Shown in pieces: positions 1 to 7,969 of a stretch of DNA of 64,000 nucleotides (within the stretch, counting starts at the first letter, position 1; the number at the start of each line of letters is the position of its first letter). Location of the stretch: positions 31,198 through 95,197 of the forward strand of contig DAOUJD010000033.1 in assembly GCA_034423115.1 (NCBI GenBank). The letters run 5' to 3'. The position numbers were made by a program, and so were the translations under genes. Origin of the DNA: Bin87 sp034423115 (GTDB lineage Bacteria; Chloroflexota; Dehalococcoidia; Lucifugimonadales; UBA3495). The notes under the pieces were generated by a model. The model was not told the DNA's origin and did no database searches. It saw only the letters and a list, made by a program, of their open reading frames with translations.

Positions 1-37
1 GTTTTATCCGCAGAATCAACATGAGGAGAACATCTAA

Positions 38-571
38 ATGCCTCCCAAGCAGTACGAAAACCCGCCCGGCCTCGTGATCGAAGCGACCAAGGAATACCGG
101 GCGATTATCAAGACCGACAAAGGCGACATGACGATCCAACTGATGCCCGAGGTCGCGCCACGAACGGTCAACAACTTCGTCTTCCTGGCCAAGGATGGCT
201 TCTACGAAGACAACCAGTTCCACCGGGTGATCAACGGATTCATGATCCAGGGCGGTTGCCCGCAGGGCGACGGCACGGGCGGGCCGGGCTATCGGTTCCG
301 CGACGAGGAGGTGACGCGTTCTTACACGCGGGGCACGCTGGCGATGGCTAACGCCGGCCCGAACACCAACGGCAGCCAGTGGTTCATCGTACACGGGGCC
401 GATGTGGGACTGCCGCCGAACTACACCATTTTCGGCATGCTGACGGAGGGCGACGACGTGCTGGAGGCATTGGCGACGTCGCCGGTGCGCCAGAGCCGGG
501 GCGGTGAAAACAGCCAACCCACCGAACGCCTTGCGATCCAGAACATCGAGATCACCGAGACTGACCGCTGA
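38..571 (+). CDS. Cyclophilin-type peptidyl-prolyl cis-trans isomerase
   Basis: Catalyses cis-trans isomerisation of prolyl bonds and acts as a folding helper. No signal peptide is visible, so it is probably cytosolic. The 177 residues are essentially one cyclophilin domain from about residue 22. The active-site signature FHRVI (61-65, catalytic Arg63), the Gln of MIQGG (about 71) and the SQWFI strand (113-117) are all present. The start is supported by GAGGAG at 23-28, nine bases upstream of the ATG. It is followed by a hairpin with a T-rich tail, so it is probably monocistronic at its 3' end. The family assignment is firm; the in vivo clients cannot be read from sequence. Confidence 0.95.
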   Translation: MPPKQYENPPGLVIEATKEYRAIIKTDKGDMTIQLMPEVAPRTVNNFVFLAKDGFYEDNQFHRVINGFMIQGGCPQGDGTGGPGYRFRDEEVTRSYTRGTLAMANAGPNTNGSQWFIVHGADVGLPPNYTIFGMLTEGDDVLEALATSPVRQSRGGENSQPTERLAIQNIEITETDR

Positions 572-616
572 TAACCGCTGTTCCGTGCCGTAAGGGTCTG
601 AATACGGCAAACACGG

Positions 617-652
617 CAGGGGTGGGCTCCATAGCCTGCCCCTGAATATTTT
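617..652 (+). terminator. Probable Rho-independent terminator after the cyclophilin gene
   Basis: A 12-bp stem (617-628 with 633-644, two G-U wobbles, loop CCAT) is followed by AATATTTT. It lies 45 bases past the stop codon and before the MFS gene. Confidence 0.6.
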
Positions 653-757
653 AGCGACGGCAAGCCGGGGAGGGTGCGCCGTTGTCATACGTCAATCCGT
701 CCGGCCTGCATTGCCGCGGCAGGCCGGGCGAAGCTGGAAGCGTCGGCATGCGTGTGC

Positions 758-2071
758 ATGAAACTCCGACCAGGATCGCTGTACTACGGATGGGTCGTTG
801 CCGGAGCGTCGGGGAGCATCGGGTTCGCCAACGCCGCATCCGCCATATCGATACTGACGATATTTGTCGTGCCCATGTCCCAGGAATTCGGATGGGGCCG
901 CACAGAGATCGCCGGCGCAACGACGCTGGGAGCGATCCTGGGAGCGGCGTTGGCGCCGTTCATCGGGCGGCTGGTGGACCGGTTCGGATCGCGGCTGACG
1001 CTGGTGATCGGCGGTGCCGTGATCGGGCTGGGCTGCGTGTACCTGTCGTTGATGCAGACCCTGACGGGTTTCTACGTCGCGTTCACGATTTCGCGCATCG
1101 CAGACCAGGGCGGAGTCAAGATCGGCGCGACGGTGGCCGCCGGGAAGTGGTTCCAGCGGTACCGCGGACGAGCCACGGGGTTGGTGTTCCTGCTGGAGAC
1201 AGTGGGCGTGATTGTGCTGGCGCCCATGACGCAGTTGGTGATCGGCCAGTGGGGATGGCGCTCGGCGTGGCTGATGCTGGCAGGGCTGATGTTCGTGCTG
1301 GGCGTTATCCCGTGCGCGCTGTGGGTGCGACGGCAGCCGGAGGACATGGGGTTGAGCGTGGACGGCGACAGCCCGACGACCGGCACAGCAACGGCTCCCG
1401 ATGCCAGTCCGCTCATGGTGAGCCTGTCGAACCACGAGCGGACCGCAGCCGACAAAGAGACTCCGGCTGCGGAAATCACAGTGGAGGAGCGGTCGCTGAC
1501 GCTGGGCCAGGCGGCGAAGACGCGGGTGTTCTGGGTCGCGCTGGTGTCGCTGTTTCTGGGCAGCAACGCGATGGCCGGGCCGGGGCTGCACCTGGTGCCG
1601 TACCTGACGGAGCGAGGACTCAGCGCGACGGCGGCGGTGGGAGCCATCAGCGTGATGGCCACGTCGGGCGCCGTGGGCGCGATGGGGTCGGGCATAGCCG
1701 CGGATCGAGTATCGCCGCGCTGGCTGATGGTAGGGTTGTACCTACTGGGCACGGCGGCGCTGACGCTGCTGGTGCAGACTGACACGCTGGTCGAGACCTA
1801 TGCGGTGGTGATCCTGATGGGGCTGATCGGCACCGGGATCAACACGCTGGCGCCGTTGATGTGGGCGGCCAGCTACGGACGCGGGTCGCTGGGGGCGATA
1901 CACGGCGTGGGCCGCGCGTCACAAGTGTTGGGATTCGCCTTCGGGCCGCTGGTCGCGGGGATCGCGTATGACCGCACCGACACCTACCGGGAGGTTTTCC
2001 TGCTGATGGCGGGCGTGGCGGTGGTGGCGGCGGTTTTGATGGCAACGGCGCGGACGTGGCGGAGAGCGTAA
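758..2071 (+). CDS. MFS transporter
   Basis: Secondary carrier of the inner membrane; substrate unknown. About 437 residues with the 12-helix pattern: hydrophobic segments begin at LYYGWVVAG and end near residue 430, and the helix 2-3 loop carries GRLVDRFGSR, the MFS motif A. The YYGW start resembles monocarboxylate/oxalate-formate-type carriers. I chose ATG 758 (MKLRPGSLYYGW) because the longer frame from 674 adds Arg/Cys-rich sequence with no membrane character. The central cytoplasmic loop (residues about 217-229, SPLMVSLSNHERT) is encoded by a dispersed 37-bp palindromic repeat. It is one of three related MFS genes within 7 kb. Substrate cannot be predicted. Confidence 0.88.
   Translation: MKLRPGSLYYGWVVAGASGSIGFANAASAISILTIFVVPMSQEFGWGRTEIAGATTLGAILGAALAPFIGRLVDRFGSRLTLVIGGAVIGLGCVYLSLMQTLTGFYVAFTISRIADQGGVKIGATVAAGKWFQRYRGRATGLVFLLETVGVIVLAPMTQLVIGQWGWRSAWLMLAGLMFVLGVIPCALWVRRQPEDMGLSVDGDSPTTGTATAPDASPLMVSLSNHERTAADKETPAAEITVEERSLTLGQAAKTRVFWVALVSLFLGSNAMAGPGLHLVPYLTERGLSATAAVGAISVMATSGAVGAMGSGIAADRVSPRWLMVGLYLLGTAALTLLVQTDTLVETYAVVILMGLIGTGINTLAPLMWAASYGRGSLGAIHGVGRASQVLGFAFGPLVAGIAYDRTDTYREVFLLMAGVAVVAAVLMATARTWRRA
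1407..1443 (+). repeat. 37-bp palindromic repeat embedded in the MFS reading frame
   Basis: Stem GTCCGCTC...GAGCGGAC with the core TGAGCCTGTCGAA. The same 37 bases occur without a mismatch in intergenic DNA at 11114-11150, and related arms occur inside the family A elements. Here it keeps the frame open and codes for part of the loop between the two MFS halves. Confidence 0.9.
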
Positions 2072-2225
2072 GGGTGGGGGTAATTCGATCAGGGCGACGT
2101 TCCATGTAGTTGATGCTTCGAAAGACTCGGGATGACCGGACTGTTCAGGCCGCGTTGTACATATTATTCCCCAACTCTTCATTTATAGTGGTACGATATG
2201 ATCAGAGAGTTGGAGGATTATTTCA

Positions 2226-2612
2226 TTGACCACCACATCAGTCCAGGATCAAATTGACGAACTGTTTGCCGACGCCCGCCAAATCCAGGCCCAGGCAGTC
2301 GAACGTCTAGAACAACACGACATTCGCGATGCGGCGGAGAAAGCCTGGTGCGCCACAAAACGCGCTACCGATGCCGTGATACTGGCCCGCACCGGAGAAC
2401 AACCTGGGCCCACCGGCCTCACCAGCGACGGCCTCGATGACCTGGTAGCGGCAGACCCGGCGGTGGCTCCGCTACAGGGCCGATACTACAGCCGCCTCAG
2501 TCAACTGCATGGCTCCTGCTTTTACACCGGAGCGTGCAATCGGCACACTGAGCGGCGCATCAGGGAAACCGCCGATTACATCGACGATGCCGAGGCGCTG
2601 GCCGCACAATAA
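2226..2612 (+). CDS. PaREP1/HEPN-like small protein
   Basis: A 128-residue, mostly helical protein. The segment IRDAAEKAWCATKRATDAVI (about 35-54) resembles the core helix of PaREP1-type HEPN proteins, where a G/A-D-x-x-x-A-x-E-K-x-W pattern is common. The start codon is TTG at 2226, chosen because GGAGG (2212-2216) lies nine bases upstream. A second protein with the same core helix is encoded at 5478. HEPN proteins often belong to toxin-antitoxin or nucleic-acid defence modules, but no nucleotidyltransferase partner is adjacent here and no RNase Rx4-6H motif is evident. Family assignment is moderate; function unknown. Confidence 0.65.
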   Translation: MTTTSVQDQIDELFADARQIQAQAVERLEQHDIRDAAEKAWCATKRATDAVILARTGEQPGPTGLTSDGLDDLVAADPAVAPLQGRYYSRLSQLHGSCFYTGACNRHTERRIRETADYIDDAEALAAQ

Positions 2613-2622
2613 CCAGCAGCGC

Positions 2623-2807
2623 CAGGGCAATCGCATTTCAATTGTCGGCCCTTGGATAAGACTCTCCCGGCCACCGTCATACCGGCGAAAGCCGGTATCC
2701 AGTGCCTGAAATCGGCAGTTTCGCGGTCGCTTTCTTCATTCGGCGGCCTCTGGACTCCGGCTTGCGCCGGAGTGTCGGGCCTCTAAATTCCAAATGCGAT
2801 TGCCCTG
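2623..2807. mobile_element. Non-autonomous element, family D (CAGGGCAATCGC ends)
   Basis: Terminal inverted repeats start CAGGGCAATCGCATTT (2623) and end with its complement (to 2807). The flanks are CCAGCAGCGC (2613-2622) and CCAGCAACGC (2808-2817), a 10-bp target duplication with one mismatch. The interior holds nested palindromes of the type CCGGCGAAAGCCGG. No coding capacity. From 2818 to the next gene I see nothing further that is recognisable. Confidence 0.75.
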
Positions 2808-2990
2808 CCAGCAACGCCCGCTATTCAATCCTTCTTCCGCCCGGGCTGCTTCAATCGGCCGAGGCAATCGGCGCGTCGCCGAATGCCCGCCGTGTGGATT
2901 CAGTAGATTCGCAAACGAAGTGCAACATCTGATTATGGTGTTGCCATGGGAATGTACAATAAGCCTCAATGAAACGGACTGACACGGGTG

Positions 2991-3266
2991 ATGACCATGA
3001 ACGACTGGAGCACATGCACGGCCATCGAGAGCCGCCCGGGCAAAGTCAGTGGCGCATGGATATTCAAAGGCACCAGGGTGCCGGTGTCTGCGCTTTTCAA
3101 CAACTTAAAAGGTGGAGCCACCATCGACGAGTTCATGGAATGGTTCCCTGGGGTGACGCGCCACCAGGTGGAAGCTGTCCTGAGTCATCAGATCGCATCA
3201 TTGGAGAGCGGGCCCGACCATGAGGATACTGCTGGACCACAGCGTGCCGCGGCCTCTCAAGAATAA
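2991..3266 (+). CDS. DUF433-domain antitoxin
   Basis: About 91 residues with the DUF433 pattern: the sequence around WIFKGTRVPVSALFNNL is the typical I-x-G-T-R-V-P-V core, followed by a helix-turn-helix-like segment TIDEFMEWFPGVTRHQVEAVL. DUF433 proteins usually precede DUF5615 PIN-like toxins and are regarded as their antitoxins. Here the gene overlaps the downstream DUF5615 frame (start 3220) by 47 bases, which indicates co-transcription. GTG 2988, ATG 2991 and ATG 2997 are all possible starts and no strong ribosome site separates them. The partner toxin is broken, so this may now be an orphan antitoxin. Confidence 0.8.
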   Translation: MTMNDWSTCTAIESRPGKVSGAWIFKGTRVPVSALFNNLKGGATIDEFMEWFPGVTRHQVEAVLSHQIASLESGPDHEDTAGPQRAAASQE

Positions 3267-3557
3267 TTTGCCAGGGCACGACGCGGACACCGCTGCGGAA
3301 AGAGGGTGGCAGGAATTGCACAACGGTGAACTCCTGGATCGAGCCGAGGCGGACGGCTATGAGTTACTGATCACTGCCGACCAACAAATGCCCTTTCAAC
3401 AGAACTTTGCCCGAACGAATACTTTGCCCGAACGAATATCAGCGTCCTGATCCTTACCACCAACTCCTGGCCGGATTTACGACAACGCCTGGACTATGTG
3501 AACCAGGCTGTGAACGACCCGGGGCGCGACCAGATAACCGAATTGGGCATCCGGTAA
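3220..3557 (+). pseudogene. DUF5615 PIN-like toxin, frameshifted by a 17-bp tandem duplication
   Basis: The N-terminus (MRILLDHSVPRPL, acidic Asp6) and LLITADQQM are typical of DUF5615 PIN-like proteins. The intact frame stops at 3450 after 76 residues, shorter than the family's usual 100-120. The cause is visible: CTTTGCCCGAACGAATA is present twice in tandem (3405-3421 and 3422-3438). Removing one copy restores a frame running through ISVLILTTNSWPDL to a stop at 3555-3557, giving 106 residues. The toxin is therefore probably inactive, unless the truncated product works or the duplication is an assembly artefact. Confidence 0.82.
3405..3438 (+). repeat. 17-bp perfect tandem duplication
   Basis: Two identical adjacent 17-mers. 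The length is not a multiple of three, so it shifts the DUF5615 toxin frame. The pattern fits replication slippage or a staggered-break repair duplication. Confidence 0.95.
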
Positions 3558-3586
3558 AGGCCCGTTCCTCCCGGCAGGTAAATCCG

Positions 3587-4990
3587 CTACGAGTCGTCGC
3601 CGGCAGCAGGGGCCGGAGCGGGCGCGGAGACCGTGGGTGTGGCTTCGGGGGTGGTCGGAATTTGCGGACGCTTGGCGAACAGGAAGCAGACGCCGCCGGC
3701 GTAGTTGAATCCGGCCAGCACCAGGAAGGCGACGGTGTACGTGCCGGTCCAGTCGTACATGTAACCGGCGAAGGGGCTGGAAATCAGCAGCAGGCCGTTC
3801 ATGGGAATGGTGCTGATGCCCAGGATCTTGCCGAAGTTGCCGCGGCCGAAATACTCGCCCCTGATGGACGTGGTCAGCGGGTTGCGGCCGCCGAACCCTA
3901 CTCCGAATATCACGGCGAAGGCGTAGAACATCCATAACTCGCTGCTGAAGGTGAGCAGCACCACCGCGCTGGCCTGGATGATGGTGAACACGAACAGGCC
4001 GATGCGCTTGGGGAACCGGTCGCCGACGTAGCCGCCCAGGGGCTGGGCAAACATGGACATGATGGTGTAGAGGATCACCACCGTGCCGGCGTATTCCTGG
4101 AGTCCCTCGTCCTTGAGGAGCAGGCCGAGGTGGGTGAAGATGGCCAGGATGATCATGCTGGTCATGCCGTGGCCGACGGCGATGAGCCAGAATGCCGGCG
4201 TGCGTACCGCCTGCTGTGCGGTGAGTCCCTGGGGCTGGGTTTGGGCCGCTGCGCCGCGCCGGGTCTGCGGCGTGTTCGTGCCCTCGGCCTGGAGTCCCAT
4301 GTCCTCGGGCCGGTTGCGGATGAGGTAGGACAGGGGGAACGCCACCGCTAGGATGAGAATGGCGATAATGAGGGCGACGTTTTCCCACCCGATGGCGCGG
4401 CCGACGTTCAGGGTGATACCGGTGAAGGGGACGCCCACGCTGCCATTGATGCCCAGGTCGATGAGGGGGATGACGATGAGCGCGCCGCCGCGGCTCATGA
4501 AGTTGGCCCAGCCCATTGCGGAGGCCATGCGGCGGGAGAACCAGTTGTTGATGGTGGTCATCATGGGCACCCAGCTGCCCATGCCTTGGCCGGCGGCCAT
4601 CACCATGTAGGCCACGTAGAACATGTAGAGGGGCGCGACGGGCCAGAAGCCGGCGTCGATCTGCCAAAAGATCAGGAACCCGAGGCCCAGGATGATGAAC
4701 CCGATGAGGACCATCTTGCGGCCCCCGAGCTTGTCGGTGAGGTAGCCCTCCAACGGGCCCATGAGGCCGCCCTCGATGCGGGTGAGGGTCAGGGCTAGCG
4801 ACAGTTGCCCGCGGGGCCAACTGAACTGGTTCTCCAGCGCGACGGCCCAGAGGGTCATGGCGTGGAACAGCGGGACGGTAGCGATCGTCATCACGAAACC
4901 GGTCGCGAAGACGATGTACCAGCCGTAGTAGATGTTGGGCCGGCGGAATCCGAAACGCGAACCGCCGGACGGCGGCGCCTGGGTGGTCAT
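3587..4990 (-). CDS. MFS transporter
   Basis: A 467-residue inner-membrane carrier with 12 predicted hydrophobic segments. It opens with NIYYGWYIVFATGFVMT after a hydrophilic lead of about 20 residues, and has motif A as GYLTDKLGGRK. The halves are joined by a hydrophilic loop rich in Thr, Gln and Ala (about residues 225-255), and the tail is an Ala/Pro-rich cytoplasmic extension. The YYGW opening matches the MFS proteins at 758 and 5937, so the three are probably related within the monocarboxylate-like clade. It is transcribed away from the toxin-antitoxin remnant and shares no operon with the others. Substrate unknown. Confidence 0.9.
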   Translation of the reverse strand: MTTQAPPSGGSRFGFRRPNIYYGWYIVFATGFVMTIATVPLFHAMTLWAVALENQFSWPRGQLSLALTLTRIEGGLMGPLEGYLTDKLGGRKMVLIGFIILGLGFLIFWQIDAGFWPVAPLYMFYVAYMVMAAGQGMGSWVPMMTTINNWFSRRMASAMGWANFMSRGGALIVIPLIDLGINGSVGVPFTGITLNVGRAIGWENVALIIAILILAVAFPLSYLIRNRPEDMGLQAEGTNTPQTRRGAAAQTQPQGLTAQQAVRTPAFWLIAVGHGMTSMIILAIFTHLGLLLKDEGLQEYAGTVVILYTIMSMFAQPLGGYVGDRFPKRIGLFVFTIIQASAVVLLTFSSELWMFYAFAVIFGVGFGGRNPLTTSIRGEYFGRGNFGKILGISTIPMNGLLLISSPFAGYMYDWTGTYTVAFLVLAGFNYAGGVCFLFAKRPQIPTTPEATPTVSAPAPAPAAGDDS

Positions 4991-5069
4991 GACAAAAGCG
5001 CAAAAATAGCGTCCGCGCCGGGCGGATCCACCAGAGGTGGACCGGAGGCGGACGGTTACGTAGCGACGC

Positions 5070-5297
5070 TTATTCTACGCCTTTTGGGAATATGGGCACA
5101 AGGCATAATGTGTGATGACGAATATCACGGGATACGCCTGTTGGTATCGTTGGAGAGGCGGTGTTGATCGGTGCCTTGCGACGCTTGGGGTGGTGCCCGC
5201 ACTGGAGGCAGATCCAGTCGGAATCGCGGCGGTTCTCAAAATTCACGTAGAGGTCGCCGCCGCAACGCCGGCAGCCTCGAAAGACATATCTGGTCAA
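5070..5297 (-). CDS. Small zinc-ribbon protein
   Basis: A 75-residue protein with two Cys pairs, CRRC (9-12) and CLQC (30-33), followed by HH. This arrangement fits a single structural zinc ribbon. The rest (KRRKAPINTASP onward) looks disordered. The start is TTG, chosen because AGGAG sits six bases upstream on the minus strand. No catalytic residues are visible, and a nucleic-acid-binding or protein-contact role would be a guess. The upstream gene is divergent (5478, plus strand), so the 180-base gap between them probably holds both promoters. Confidence 0.6.
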   Translation of the reverse strand: MTRYVFRGCRRCGGDLYVNFENRRDSDWICLQCGHHPKRRKAPINTASPTIPTGVSRDIRHHTLCLVPIFPKGVE

Positions 5298-5465
5298 GAG
5301 TGGCTCCTGTAACCGTAGTTGGGATTTTTCGCCCTCCTATCAGTTTTGGAGCAGCAGGATCATAATAGTATATGTGTTCGCTTTTGGTGAAGGGCGTAGT
5401 GTCACTGCGTTGACATATATAACGACAAATGACACGATTGGCGCATACAGAGTCACCCATGGGAG

Positions 5466-5471
5466 TACAAT
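5466..5471 (+). promoter_or_regulatory. Possible -10 box (TACAAT) of a leaderless transcript
   Basis: TACAAT ends only six bases before ATG 5478. Transcription from it would start at or next to the initiation codon, and no clear Shine-Dalgarno sequence precedes the ATG. Confidence 0.4.
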
Positions 5472-5477
5472 AGACCC

Positions 5478-5927
5478 ATGCCGCCCGCCACCTACACGGA
5501 AGCGCCCGCGTTGCGGAACGAACGCATCGGAAAGCACCTGGCAAAATGCCGGGAATACTGGCTGAAGTGTCCGGCCTACCTGGAGGAAGGCGACCTGTGC
5601 CAGGCGGGAGAGAAGGCGTGGGGTGCCGTGGCGCAGATGACCAAAGCGGTGGCCAGCGAACGGGGTTGGCGGCATTTCCTGCATCGAGAACTGCTGGCGG
5701 CGATCAGGCAGATTGCCGACGAGTCGGATGACCACATCACGATCCGCGAGTCCATAGAGTTAGTGCGGTCGATGCACCCCGAATCCTATGAAGTGAACCT
5801 GGATCGGATCACAGTGGAAATGGGCATGGCCCGGGCTGCGATACTGCTGGAAACGTTCTGGCAGTTGTTGCCGGAGCACCACACGGGCGGGATGTCGTTC
5901 GGGGAGTGGCTGGCGCAGGCGGACTGA
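5478..5927 (+). CDS. PaREP1-family HEPN-like protein
   Basis: 149 residues, mostly alpha-helical. The segment YLEEGDLCQAGEKAWGAVAQMTKAVA is the hallmark of the PaREP1/HEPN group (helix with GDLxQAxEKxWxA). A second helical half contains ELVRSMHPESYE. It resembles the shorter gene at 2226 in the first half. PaREP1 proteins are widespread in archaea and in some bacteria; their function is not settled, though the HEPN fold suggests RNA contact or toxin-antitoxin roles. It is a single gene between a divergent zinc-ribbon gene and a convergent MFS gene ten bases downstream. Confidence 0.72.
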   Translation: MPPATYTEAPALRNERIGKHLAKCREYWLKCPAYLEEGDLCQAGEKAWGAVAQMTKAVASERGWRHFLHRELLAAIRQIADESDDHITIRESIELVRSMHPESYEVNLDRITVEMGMARAAILLETFWQLLPEHHTGGMSFGEWLAQAD

Positions 5928-5936
5928 GGGAACGTC

Positions 5937-7223
5937 TCAGGCGGGGACGGTTTGGCGGCGGCGGCCGATGAAGTCTGCGGCCCACATCGCGATGATGGAC
6001 CCGAAGGTCATGCCGGCGGAGACGATGAACGCCTGGATGTAGTCGCCCTGCAGGTCGAACATGATGCCGCCGATGATGGGGCCGAGGAATATCGCGGAGC
6101 CCCGTCCCATCTCGACGAACCCCATCACCGTGCCCAGGGAATCGGCGGGAAAGAGGTCGGCGGCCTTGGCGCCCACGATGAGGCCGCTGATGCCATCGGT
6201 GACGCCGGCAAAAAACACGTAGATCGCAAGGGGCCAGAAGCTGATGCCGTCGCCGAAATAGAGTACGAACAGGACGGACGCGGCCGCGATGCTCATGCCG
6301 ACCGTGTACACCGACTCACGGCCCCAACGGTCGGTGGCCAGACCCACCAGCGGGCGGGCGAAGAGACTGACCAGACCCACCGCGCCCATGGTGTTGGCAG
6401 CCTGCTGCGCGGTGTAGCCGGCCAGCACGAAGAAGGCCACCAGGTGCACCCGTATCAACTGCACGCCCACGGAGCCGGTGATGCGGGTCAGCACCAGCAG
6501 CCACATGGCTGGGTCGCGCACGGCACTGGCTAACGCCGGCGTACGCTGGCCGACCGGGTTGGAGTCCGGCTCGTCGGGTTGCACCCCGTCGGCAACAGGC
6601 TGCGGAGCGGTTGCAGAAACCTCGTGGGACAGTGATTCGGGGGCGCGGCGCTGGAGCAGGCCGTTGGGCACGGCGATCATCACGGCGAAGATGACGCCGA
6701 ATATGCGGTAGGCCCAACGCCAACCGACGGTGGTCACCAGGTATCCGGCCAGTGGGGCGAAGATGGCCTGTCCGATGGGATTGCCGCTGTCGGCCAGCCC
6801 CAGCATCCGCCCCCGGGTCTGCGGGAACCACGGGGCCAGCGTCGCCGTCATGGAGAAGGAAGAGATGCCGGTGTGGCCGATGCCGGAGAAAATCCCGTAG
6901 AAGATGAACATCTGCCAGAGGTCGGTGGCATAGCTGGAGGCCACCCAGCCGAACAGGATGCACAGGCCGGCCAGGGGGAGCAGCACCCGCGCGCCCCACC
7001 GGTCCAGGAGGATGCCCAGGAACGGCGCGGACAAGGCGCCAATAAGGCCGGCCGTGGAAAACACGGCGGAGGTGTAGGTCGCGCTGCGGCCGAACGAATC
7101 CTTCAGGGCGTGGAAATAAACGGATTCGCTGTTCTTGGTGCCGCCCTCGATGGTCAGGTTGCCCAGGGACAGGACGAATACGACCCAACCATAGTGGAGG
7201 CGGGAGCGGGCGGCGGCAAGCAT
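5937..7223 (-). CDS. MFS transporter
   Basis: About 428 residues, 12 hydrophobic segments. The second cytoplasmic loop holds GILLDRWGAR (motif A) and the equivalent loop of the second half has GLATDRWGRE. I placed the start at ATG 7223 (MLAAARSRLHYGWVVF); the frame extends to 7292 but the extra residues are Arg/Asn-rich and partly outside any conserved region. The central loop (about 205-240) is acidic and Pro-rich. With the genes at 758 and 3587 it makes a loose group of three related carriers. The C-terminus ends ten bases from the convergent PaREP1 gene. Substrate unknown. Confidence 0.9.
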   Translation of the reverse strand: MLAAARSRLHYGWVVFVLSLGNLTIEGGTKNSESVYFHALKDSFGRSATYTSAVFSTAGLIGALSAPFLGILLDRWGARVLLPLAGLCILFGWVASSYATDLWQMFIFYGIFSGIGHTGISSFSMTATLAPWFPQTRGRMLGLADSGNPIGQAIFAPLAGYLVTTVGWRWAYRIFGVIFAVMIAVPNGLLQRRAPESLSHEVSATAPQPVADGVQPDEPDSNPVGQRTPALASAVRDPAMWLLVLTRITGSVGVQLIRVHLVAFFVLAGYTAQQAANTMGAVGLVSLFARPLVGLATDRWGRESVYTVGMSIAAASVLFVLYFGDGISFWPLAIYVFFAGVTDGISGLIVGAKAADLFPADSLGTVMGFVEMGRGSAIFLGPIIGGIMFDLQGDYIQAFIVSAGMTFGSIIAMWAADFIGRRRQTVPA

Positions 7224-7278
7224 CCGCCGATTATACACGCGGAAGCGCGGAGCGTTGTTGTAGGGACGGGCAGAATGA

Positions 7279-7401
7279 CAAGGCCTTCCCAAAGTTGTGC
7301 GATTGAAGTCTATCCGCTCGTCCTGAGCCTGTCGAAGGACGCGCTCATGGTTCTACAGGCTCACCATGAGCGGGACGTGTGGCGACTTTGGAAAGGCCCT
7401 G
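7279..7401. mobile_element. Family A non-autonomous element, copy 1
   Basis: Ends CAAGGCCTTCCCAAAGT at the left and ACTTTGGAAAGGCCCTG at the right. The interior carries the GCTCGTCCTGAGCCTGTCGA and ACAGGCTCACCATGAGC arms. No target duplication is recognisable at this copy. Confidence 0.65.
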
Positions 7402-7451
7402 ATAGGTTCAACGGGATGGGGACGAGCAATCCTTCAGTTTCCAGGCGACGA

Positions 7452-7590
7452 TCCCAAACCGTCATACCGGCGAAAGCCGGTATCCAGAAAACCGTTTCAA
7501 ATGCGACCGTGATCGAGGCCGGTATTTCCCGGATTCCGGCTCAAAGCCTGCCCCGTACCTGATACGGGGGCCGGAATGACGCGTTGGTGG
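7452..7590. repeat. Palindrome-rich repeat (interior of family B type)
   Basis: The sequence starting CCAAACCGTCATACCGGCGA and ending near ATACGGGGGCCGGAATGACG recurs at about 10630-10770 and 51690-51790. Terminal GTAAC repeats are missing here. Its right part codes for the C-terminus of the next minus-strand gene. Confidence 0.7.
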
Positions 7591-7834
7591 GCCGGCCCAT
7601 GGCATCGCCAATGCACGCACCGACATCAACCCAAACTTTCTTGATGGCTTCAGCTTCCGCCTCCATGCCGGAGGACCCGGCCAAGCGGCGCGCGCGCAAA
7701 GCTTGGTGAATCCTCATCAGGTCATCCGCATCGTATTGATTCAGCGCGCCGCCTATGTCCATGACCCGCGCCATGCCTTCCAGGAAACTGGGTCGGGCAT
7801 GATGGGTGCGGACAATGTGGCGCTTCGTTGCCAT
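7541..7834 (-). CDS. Hypothetical protein, C-terminus supplied by a repeat
   Basis: 97 residues, no family recognised. The start at ATG 7834 is supported by GGAGG eight bases upstream. The body is amphipathic and helical (FLEGMARVMDIGGALNQYDADDLMRIHQALRARR). The last 14 or so residues (ASFRPPYQVRGRL) and the stop codon fall inside the palindromic repeat at 7452-7590, so the original C-terminus was probably replaced or extended when the repeat arrived. It is followed upstream by another small minus-strand gene. Confidence 0.55.
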   Translation of the reverse strand: MATKRHIVRTHHARPSFLEGMARVMDIGGALNQYDADDLMRIHQALRARRLAGSSGMEAEAEAIKKVWVDVGACIGDAMGRPTNASFRPPYQVRGRL

Positions 7835-7969
7835 TGTGGCTTTCCTCCGTCCAAATGAACGCACAATGTTCACGCAGTTGGCTGGTCAAAATGCCGCGTT
7901 GATCAGGAAGAAAAGGCTATCACCGTGCTGAGACTCTGTCCACATTGGCCCTTCCAGCAAAGCCTATTT

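Noticed and set aside
692..1782. Long open frames antisense to or out of phase with the MFS gene
   Set aside because: GC-rich DNA leaves long shadow frames; these are Arg/His/Gln-rich, lack ribosome sites and match no family, whereas the chosen frame has clear membrane helices.
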